Of a stretch of 5,263 nt of DNA, positions 1-5,263 are shown one piece after another. A program made the position numbers and the translations under genes. This DNA is from Bacteriovoracaceae bacterium (GTDB lineage Bacteria > Bdellovibrionota > Bacteriovoracia > Bacteriovoracales > Bacteriovoracaceae): assembly GCA_007116425.1 (NCBI GenBank), contig SKIL01000235.1:1-5263 (forward strand). Direction: 5' to 3'. Positions within the stretch are counted from its first letter, which is position 1. Every line of letters begins with the position of its first letter. The notes below the pieces were generated by a model, which was given only the letters and a program-made list of their open reading frames with translations, was not told where the DNA came from and searched no databases.

Positions 1-564
1 AGTGGCCCATTCAAAAGTCTTATTTACAGAAATCTCGCCATTAGTCTGCTCAAACTCGGCCATAAACTCATCATACTGAGAGGAAGAAGTGAGAATAAAT
101 ACATTGTGATAGTTTTTTGCAGCAGCTCTAACCATTGCAGGTCCACCGATATCAATATTCTCAACAAGCTCACTTTCATGATCGGCCTTATTGGTTCCTT
201 TTAGCTTTTTTGCAACTTCTTCAAATGGATAAAAATTGCATATAACACCATCAATACCCGCAATCCCCAATTTATTTAATTCGTTAACATCATCTTCTTT
301 GGATCGATCATAAAGAATTCCAGAAAAGATAGGAAAACTTAATGTTTTCATACGGCCATTAAAGGCCTCAGGGTTGCCTGAGTAATGAGAAACATGAGTT
401 GACTTAATACCATGAGATTTTAAGTGAGCTTCGGTTCCCCCTGAAGAGATAATCTCAACCCCATTATCAACGAGAAAGCGGGCAATCGTATCTAAACTCT
501 TCTTATCAGTAACAGATATCAAAACTCTACGTGGCCTTTTAATCATTGTACTTGTTGCATTCAT
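1..564 (-). CDS. purH: PurH, N-terminal IMP cyclohydrolase domain (partial; runs off the left edge)
   Basis: This is the first 188 codons of PurH. The visible part is the MGS-like domain that closes FAICAR to IMP, the last step of de novo purine synthesis in the cytosol. Family motifs seen are ISVTDK (16-21), the phosphate-binding SSGGT (40-44), GRMKT (70-74), CNFYPF (109-114), ENIDIGGP (135-142) and RAAAKN (146-151). By alignment from memory to human ATIC, Lys66, Thr67, Tyr104, Asp125 and Lys137 correspond to K73, T74, Y112, D138 and K150. The usual TLHPxxHxGIL loop reads TLSFPIFSGIL here, which is unusual. The ATG at 564 is chosen because AGGA lies 8 bases upstream; the in-frame ATG at 546 has no Shine-Dalgarno. 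The gene follows purQ after 17 bases, so it is probably co-transcribed. Whether the C-terminal AICAR transformylase domain follows cannot be seen, so a stand-alone cyclohydrolase remains possible. Confidence 0.93.
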   Translation of the reverse strand, partial: MNATSTMIKRPRRVLISVTDKKSLDTIARFLVDNGVEIISSGGTEAHLKSHGIKSTHVSHYSGNPEAFNGRMKTLSFPIFSGILYDRSKEDDVNELNKLGIAGIDGVICNFYPFEEVAKKLKGTNKADHESELVENIDIGGPAMVRAAAKNYHNVFILTSSSQYDEFMAEFEQTNGEISVNKTFEWAT

Positions 565-572
565 ATGACCAA

Positions 573-576
573 TCCT
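573..576 (-). promoter_or_regulatory. Shine-Dalgarno of purH
   Basis: AGGA on the minus strand lies 8 bases before the ATG at 564, within the short gap between purQ and purH. It decides the purH start over the in-frame ATG six codons later. No promoter-like or terminator-like element fits in this 17-base gap. Confidence 0.65.
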
Positions 577-581
577 ATTTA

Positions 582-1394
582 CTACATATATAGTTTTACT
601 AAGTTATCCCAAAATAAATGAGAGAAGTTTAAATTTTTAATGTTTTTTGAAACTACGTTTTGTTGAGTCAGGTTCTCAAATGAAGATTCAGGATGAGGCA
701 TCAAACCAAATATTCGCAACTGACTGTGACAAAGACCAGCTATTCTCCCGACAGAACCATTAAACGAAGACTCGTAAGTAAGGCCAATCATACCTTTGTT
801 ATCATATTCATCTAAAATAAAATTATTCATTTGATCGACATTATTACCAAAGGCATCAATTAGACTTCCAGCAAAGACCAATCGACCTTCAGCATGACGA
901 ACTAAAATAGCCCCTGTCTCAAGAGACTTTAAAACATGGGATTTTGACGAAGACTTATGGGAGACATTGAGGTTAACCCATCGATCAACAAACCCTGCAG
1001 GAGAGTTCTCTACTAACCGAGGAGAAACATTATATAATTTATTTTTATAGCTAAGTTGAGTATCAAAAAGACCAAGTTGGCAGAGCACCTGGAAACCATT
1101 GCAGATACCTAAAAGAAATCCTCCTCTTTCACAAAATCTCATTATATTATTTAGCACTTCACCTTTTAATTTCTCTGCCAAAATACGCCCACTACCAAGG
1201 TGGTCCCCAAAGGAAAAACCTCCAGGAACGATTATTCCTTGATGATCAAATAAGAAATCAACATTCTTAGATTTTTCACAAAAATCAGTAATATTGATTA
1301 TCTCTACATTTGCGCCGACCTTCTTTACCGCCCTTGAAGTTTCATACTCGCAATTTAGTCCATCTCCAGAAAGCACTAAAAATCTGGGAATCAT
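582..1394 (-). CDS. purQ: PurQ, glutaminase subunit of FGAM synthase
   Basis: This is the class I glutamine amidotransferase subunit of phosphoribosylformylglycinamidine synthase. It hydrolyses glutamine and passes ammonia to PurL for the FGAR to FGAM step. The 270-residue protein shows an N-terminal GDGLNCEYE (10-18), the oxyanion-strand region PGGFSFGDHLGSG (57-69), the nucleophile elbow GICNGFQVL with Cys98 (96-104), VRHAEGR (165-171), NGSVGRIAG (212-220) and LMPHPE (231-236), whose His234 and Glu236 complete the Cys-His-Glu triad. It is longer than the roughly 227-residue Bacillus PurQ. FVDRWVNL (135-142) and RIFGLMPHPE (227-236) recall the PurQ type that partners PurS-fused PurL in Geobacter-like bacteria (from memory). 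The start overlaps the purL stop as ATGA and has AAGGAG 7 bases upstream, so translational coupling to purL is likely. One mild oddity is that the usual HGEG motif reads HAEG here. Confidence 0.95.
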   Translation of the reverse strand: MIPRFLVLSGDGLNCEYETSRAVKKVGANVEIINITDFCEKSKNVDFLFDHQGIIVPGGFSFGDHLGSGRILAEKLKGEVLNNIMRFCERGGFLLGICNGFQVLCQLGLFDTQLSYKNKLYNVSPRLVENSPAGFVDRWVNLNVSHKSSSKSHVLKSLETGAILVRHAEGRLVFAGSLIDAFGNNVDQMNNFILDEYDNKGMIGLTYESSFNGSVGRIAGLCHSQLRIFGLMPHPESSFENLTQQNVVSKNIKNLNFSHLFWDNLVKLYM

Positions 1395-4300
1395 AAATTT
1401 ACTCCTTGGTGCGAATCTAAGCGGGAATTAAATGAGTTCCAGAAGTGATACAGTTCACCAAAATTAAGCTCTACCCTTTCTTTATCAAAACTAATTTCAA
1501 GCTGTGAACTCTGAGGAACAGTTTCACCAATCTTAATAAAAGAACTTTCTGAAACATAATCTGAAAGTTTTTCTAGTCCCTCATCACTGACACAAACAAT
1601 AAAGCATCCAGGCCCTTCTCCAAAAAGCAATTCAAGGGCCTTAAGACAATCGATTCCTTCAAGATTAAGATGAACTCCTGTTTTATGCAGGAATGACATT
1701 TCACAAATTGAGGTTATGGCACCACCTTCTGAGATATCATGAATGGCCTCAATGCTAATATTTGGAGAGTCACTATTTAAACAGCTACTTAAAAACTTAT
1801 AATTGGAATAGCAGTTCTCAATGAGCTCACTCCAGTTTTTACTTAAGAAGGATTGAGTGTAATTTGAGAGTAAATCGTTTTCTTTTTCAGACTCTTTAAA
1901 AAGAGTGCTATAGGCACAGACAATTTCACTAACACAGTCGTGAGGGCCAACTTCTTTACTAAAAGTTGATCCCACTAAAGATAGTGGAAAGCTTTCAGGT
2001 TTAAATTCCTCTATCCTAACATTTACTTCAGGCCCAACAATAAGAATGTTTGTCTTAACATTATTCTCAAAGAAATTCCAAGGCAAATTTACTTTCTTTG
2101 TTTTTGCTATTCCAGTTACCAGAAGTGTTGGGTCGACAGAAATATTTAAATTTTCTCCTTGTTTGCTCTTTCCTTTAAAGTCATTCTTCATGCTGTCTTT
2201 ACCTGAAACTAAAGGTGCATTATAAGTCAAACAGATATCGCGAAGGCCGTGACAAGTTCTAACGAGTTGACCCAGTCTAAAATCACCATTAGGGTTTTTT
2301 TCGCTTAACACAGGATCAGGCCAACAGAAGTTATCAAGTAATGCAACTCTATCAAGATCCGCACCTTGAGATATAAGGTTTCGAAAACACTCATCAACAC
2401 TGTAAAGTGCCATTATATACGGATCGATATTACTCATAATAGGAGAAAGACCTAATGCTAAAAGAACTCCATAATTATTACCTTCAGAGTACACATCTGC
2501 CCAAACACACCCACCGTCACGTGGGGAAGATCCTGATTGGTAAGATTCGTTTTCATCCGTAATTTTTGAATAAAAAGGTTTACCTATTGTGGCACCTTGA
2601 ACCTCATGATCATATTTTCGAATTAATTTTTCTTTAGAAGCTACGTTTAGATTCTTTAATAACATCTTTAAAGTCAGCTCAATTTTTTGATGGTTCGAGG
2701 CATCACCTAAATTACTAATCAAATCCTTTTCCCAAGATTTGACCTTTAATGCAGGAGAACGATAGAGACTTTTTTTGCTTGAGACCTCATGGTCACTCCA
2801 CCGTGCTTTCAAATTCATCTGGGGAAGAGATTCGTGCAAAAATTTCAAATCAAGCAATGCAACACAATCTCCTTTAAAAAAGACAGAAAGGTTTCCGGAT
2901 GAATTAAATTCGCCAATCGTACAGCAAGGCACTTGATGTTTTTTTGCAAGCTCTTCTACTTCTGCGACTTTATGAGGGGGAACAGATAAAGTCATTCTTT
3001 CCTGACTTTCACTAATCATAATTTCATAGGCCATGAGCCCAGGATACTTTTGAGGGCAATGACTAAGTTCAATTTGAGCTCCACCAGCAATTTCTGCCAT
3101 CTCTCCAACAGAAGAACTCAAACCACCGGCCCCATTATCAGTTATTCCAGAGAATAAATTTTTATCACGGGCCTCGATAGTAAAATCGAGAACTCGCTTT
3201 TGGATCAATGGATCACCGATCTGAACAGCAGATAAAGGAGATGTCTCATCTAACTCTCTTGAGCTGAATGTCGCTCCATGAATGCCGTCTCTGCCTACGG
3301 CCCCACCAATGATGACAACTTTATCGCCTGGATTAATGAATTTTTGTTCAGAAGTGCGCTCATAGCTTAAATTTCGTGGCGCAACCCCAAGTGTTCCACA
3401 AAAAACTAAAGGTTTGCCAGCAAAGCACGAATCAAAATAAAAAGCACCTGCAATTGTTGGAATCCCGCTATGATTACCCCCATCTTGAACGCCTTTATGA
3501 ACACCATCGAGCATACGATCAGGGGTTACGGGGCCCTCAGGAAGTAAATTATATTCATCTGCTGAATAAAAAGGAGGGGCCAAACAAAAAATATCCACAT
3601 TTGCAACTGGCTTAAAGCCCAAACCACAACCAAGAATATCTCTATTAACTCCAAGGATCCCGGTCAAAGCTCCCCCATAAGGGTCAAGAGCTGATGGCGA
3701 GTTATGAGTTTCAACCTTGATGGCCCAGGATAGCTGTGAATCATGCGGATCATCAAAAACGACAACTCCAGCATTATCCTTAAAAACAGAGAGACACCAT
3801 TTACTACTTATATCATGAGAGTGAGTTAAGTCTTTTGTTGTTTGCTTGACGAATGATTTATAAAGAGAGTCGATATGTGTAGTATTTGAGCTCTCCGAAA
3901 CTTTATGGGCATACTTAATATCTTCTTCATACTCAATAGAAGCGCTAAAAATCTTATGTTTGCAATGCTCAGACCATGTTTGTGCAACAATTTCTAACTC
4001 AACGACAGAAGGAAAGCTTGGAAGATTTAAACTTTTTCTTAGTTCGCTATCGCCATAATTACTATAATAAGTATGTATATGCTTTAATTCATCATAAGAA
4101 AGGGCGAGGTGTCTTTGGTCATTCAATTTTAAAAGTGACTCAATATTAAAATGCTCTATATCTTCCCACAATAACTCACTAGATGACTGCTCAGGGACTA
4201 AAGAGTAAGTTAAAATTGAATCTAAATAAGCACTAGAGAACTGCTTATGAATATCCTCTCTGGTGAAGCAGTGGATATTTTCAACTAAAGGATTTGATAA

Positions 4301-4876
4301 GAATCGACGAACATAGCGCTGAAGAGCCTTATTTAACCAACTTTTGACTTGATTAAAATCCTGCTTTAGCAACTCTGAAATCAGCGAAATATTAAAGCAA
4401 AAAACATGACAATCACCCAATGAAACTTCATCTCGGTTTATCTCAATATTAGGTCGAGATATTCTTACCATTTCTATCGCAGACAGTGACCTATTATTCG
4501 TAACACCCGGCTTTGTTATAACATCGACAACGATTAAATTCTTCAGATCCACATTATCGAAACTACTCTCTAAAGTATCTAAAAAATCATCAGAATTATT
4601 TGACATAGACAATAGAGTTCTATCAAACACAAATTCTTCAATGGCATCACTAATCTGATTATCATTAGATTTCCAAACGACAAAATCAAATGTTTTATAT
4701 AGAGTAGGAATTAAGGATTTCTCAAGCTCATCAAGTATTCCAGACCTAATATCTTGTTCTTTTCTAAAATCGTTTAAAAGAAAAGATTTCAATTGCTCAG
4801 ATTGTTTACTTGAACCTTGTTCTATGTGAGTTAAGTAAGCATTGCCAACAGAATTAATTCGTGAAAATTTCATCAT
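1391..4876 (-). CDS. purL: PurL, FGAM synthase large subunit with fused PurS-like N-terminal region
   Basis: This enzyme catalyses the ATP-dependent amidation of FGAR to FGAM using ammonia from PurQ. At 1161 residues it is much longer than Bacillus-type PurL (about 740). It has no glutaminase domain, unlike E. coli PurL (1295). Domains by inspection: two PurS-like segments, a divergent one at about 1-105 and a clearer one at about 112-225 with KPGVTNN (122-128); a linker to about 290; then two AIRS-like halves. The first half has WSEHCKHK with the catalytic-type His304, KVETHNSPSALDPYGG (387-402), QDGGNHSGIPT (464-473), GRDGIHGATFSS (528-539), DNGAGG (580-585) and ESQERM (623-628). The second has DHEVQGATIGKPF (756-768), PRDGG (785-789), DNFCWPDP (848-855), SGKDSMKN (891-898) and HDISEGG (1046-1052). 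AAGGGA lies 6 bases before the ATG at 4876; Met2 (4873) is an equally possible start. The ATG directly follows the purN stop. The C-terminal motifs near 965-979 and 1084-1092 depart from the family pattern. Confidence 0.96.
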   Translation of the reverse strand: MMKFSRINSVGNAYLTHIEQGSSKQSEQLKSFLLNDFRKEQDIRSGILDELEKSLIPTLYKTFDFVVWKSNDNQISDAIEEFVFDRTLLSMSNNSDDFLDTLESSFDNVDLKNLIVVDVITKPGVTNNRSLSAIEMVRISRPNIEINRDEVSLGDCHVFCFNISLISELLKQDFNQVKSWLNKALQRYVRRFLSNPLVENIHCFTREDIHKQFSSAYLDSILTYSLVPEQSSSELLWEDIEHFNIESLLKLNDQRHLALSYDELKHIHTYYSNYGDSELRKSLNLPSFPSVVELEIVAQTWSEHCKHKIFSASIEYEEDIKYAHKVSESSNTTHIDSLYKSFVKQTTKDLTHSHDISSKWCLSVFKDNAGVVVFDDPHDSQLSWAIKVETHNSPSALDPYGGALTGILGVNRDILGCGLGFKPVANVDIFCLAPPFYSADEYNLLPEGPVTPDRMLDGVHKGVQDGGNHSGIPTIAGAFYFDSCFAGKPLVFCGTLGVAPRNLSYERTSEQKFINPGDKVVIIGGAVGRDGIHGATFSSRELDETSPLSAVQIGDPLIQKRVLDFTIEARDKNLFSGITDNGAGGLSSSVGEMAEIAGGAQIELSHCPQKYPGLMAYEIMISESQERMTLSVPPHKVAEVEELAKKHQVPCCTIGEFNSSGNLSVFFKGDCVALLDLKFLHESLPQMNLKARWSDHEVSSKKSLYRSPALKVKSWEKDLISNLGDASNHQKIELTLKMLLKNLNVASKEKLIRKYDHEVQGATIGKPFYSKITDENESYQSGSSPRDGGCVWADVYSEGNNYGVLLALGLSPIMSNIDPYIMALYSVDECFRNLISQGADLDRVALLDNFCWPDPVLSEKNPNGDFRLGQLVRTCHGLRDICLTYNAPLVSGKDSMKNDFKGKSKQGENLNISVDPTLLVTGIAKTKKVNLPWNFFENNVKTNILIVGPEVNVRIEEFKPESFPLSLVGSTFSKEVGPHDCVSEIVCAYSTLFKESEKENDLLSNYTQSFLSKNWSELIENCYSNYKFLSSCLNSDSPNISIEAIHDISEGGAITSICEMSFLHKTGVHLNLEGIDCLKALELLFGEGPGCFIVCVSDEGLEKLSDYVSESSFIKIGETVPQSSQLEISFDKERVELNFGELYHFWNSFNSRLDSHQGVNL
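1402..1407 (-). promoter_or_regulatory. Shine-Dalgarno of purQ, inside the end of purL
   Basis: A strong AAGGAG on the minus strand lies 7 bases before the purQ ATG and is embedded in the last codons of purL. With the ATGA stop/start overlap at 1391-1394, it fixes the purQ start and suggests that ribosomes finishing purL re-initiate on purQ. This would help keep the two subunits in balance. Confidence 0.85.
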
Positions 4877-5263
4877 TTATTTTCCCTTAACATAATGAGA
4901 AGCAATAGATTCCCACAGCGAAATAATGGCCTTTGGATATATTTGATGCTCTACCACCAAACCCCTTTCTTTATAGCTTTCTAAGGTCTCACCCCTATTC
5001 TTAACAACTTCTTGTTGAAGAACTATAGGCCCAGAGTCAACGCCTTCATCAACATAGTGAACGGTTACACCACCAATGTCTTTTCCACTATCATAAAATC
5101 TTTCATAAGCATCCAAACCAGGAAAATCGGGAAGCAAAGATGGGTGAATGTTAACAATTTGATAAGTGTCATCAAAGGCCGATTTAAAAGATCTCAAGAA
5201 ATATGGCGATAAAACTCGCATATAACCTGCAAGAAACAACCACTCAACATTTCTCTTTCTTAG
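4877..5263 (-). CDS. purN: PurN, GAR transformylase, C-terminal part (runs off the right edge)
   Basis: This is the last 128 codons of phosphoribosylglycinamide formyltransferase, which transfers a formyl group from 10-formyl-tetrahydrofolate to GAR to give FGAR, the substrate of PurL. The folate-binding strand LAGYMRVLSP (visible residues 11-20) and the NIHPSLLP loop (38-45) are present. The catalytic residues Asn106, His108 and Asp144 of E. coli PurN match N38, H40 and D76 (VDSGPI) with the correct relative spacing. About 6 extra residues lie between MRVLSP and NIHPS compared with E. coli, and roughly 74 N-terminal residues lie outside the window. The frame is open to the last base, so the TTG at 5239 is an internal Leu codon rather than a start. 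The gene ends in TAA directly before purL. The formate-dependent enzyme PurT is excluded because it belongs to a different (ATP-grasp) fold. Confidence 0.95.
   Translation of the reverse strand, partial: LRKRNVEWLFLAGYMRVLSPYFLRSFKSAFDDTYQIVNIHPSLLPDFPGLDAYERFYDSGKDIGGVTVHYVDEGVDSGPIVLQQEVVKNRGETLESYKERGLVVEHQIYPKAIISLWESIASHYVKGK
4883..4888 (-). promoter_or_regulatory. Shine-Dalgarno of purL, inside the end of purN
   Basis: AAGGGA on the minus strand lies 6 bases before the first purL ATG (4876) and 9 bases before the second (4873). It overlaps the final codons of purN. The purN TAA and the purL ATG are adjacent with no base between them, which favours re-initiation by the same ribosomes. 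The spacing does not separate the two candidate starts. Confidence 0.75.

Noticed and set aside
492..546. Alternative purH start at the second ATG (546)
   Set aside because: It has no Shine-Dalgarno upstream, whereas the ATG at 564 has AGGA at 8 bases.
565..581. Possible promoter, operator or terminator between purQ and purH
   Set aside because: The gap is only 17 bases and holds just the Shine-Dalgarno. No hairpin, T-run, -35/-10 pair or PurR-like palindrome fits.
3376..3615. Plus-strand open frame of 79 codons
   Set aside because: It lies wholly inside the purL catalytic core on the opposite strand. Its product is rich in His, Gln and Lys with no recognisable motif, as expected for an antisense shadow.
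5012..5212. Plus-strand open frame of 66 codons
   Set aside because: It is antisense to the conserved folate- and GAR-binding region of purN, with no family similarity, so it is a shadow frame.
4877..5239. A short complete gene starting at the TTG at 5239
   Set aside because: The frame stays open to the window edge, and the residues upstream of the TTG (VEWLF) continue the PurN strand. The gene is simply cut by the edge.
1..5263. A previously undescribed system, mobile element, CRISPR array or riboswitch
   Set aside because: Every stretch is accounted for by four recognisable purine biosynthesis genes with near-zero spacing. No repeats, transposase remnants or structured leader regions are seen.

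Overview
The window is one block of de novo purine biosynthesis genes, all on the minus strand. Transcription runs from right to left in the order purN (3' part only), purL, purQ, purH (5' part only). Both edges cut through genes, so neither the operon's promoter nor its terminator is visible. There is no gene-free stretch longer than 17 bases.

Layout from right to left: 5263-4877 holds the last 128 codons of GAR transformylase (PurN). At 4876-1391 lies a 1161-residue FGAM synthase large subunit (PurL) with a PurS-like N-terminal region fused on. At 1394-582 lies the separate glutaminase subunit (PurQ, 270 residues). At 564-1 lie the first 188 codons of the IMP cyclohydrolase domain of PurH. 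The junctions are very tight: purN TAA directly touches purL ATG, purL and purQ share an ATGA overlap, and 17 bases separate purQ from purH. Each complete start has a recognisable Shine-Dalgarno sequence.

The genes cover several steps of one pathway. PurN formylates GAR to FGAR. PurL with PurQ converts FGAR to FGAM using glutamine-derived ammonia. PurH would close the ring to IMP at the end, and would also carry out the AICAR formylation before it if the missing part encodes the usual second domain. No purM, purS, purE or purK is seen, so the intermediate steps must be encoded elsewhere.

The DNA is clearly AT-rich. The FGAM synthase (PurS-like region fused to PurL, with PurQ separate) resembles, from memory, the form found in Geobacter-like former deltaproteobacteria. 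It differs from the single-chain E. coli enzyme and from the three-subunit Bacillus enzyme. Together with the low G+C this makes a Bacteriovorax/Halobacteriovorax-type member of the Bdellovibrionota a reasonable but unproven guess.

I see no mobile element, CRISPR array, RNA gene or novel system. This is an ordinary housekeeping region. The points worth a second look are the FGAM synthase architecture, an altered active-site loop in PurH, non-standard motifs near the PurL C terminus, and an excess of the tetranucleotide GGCC.
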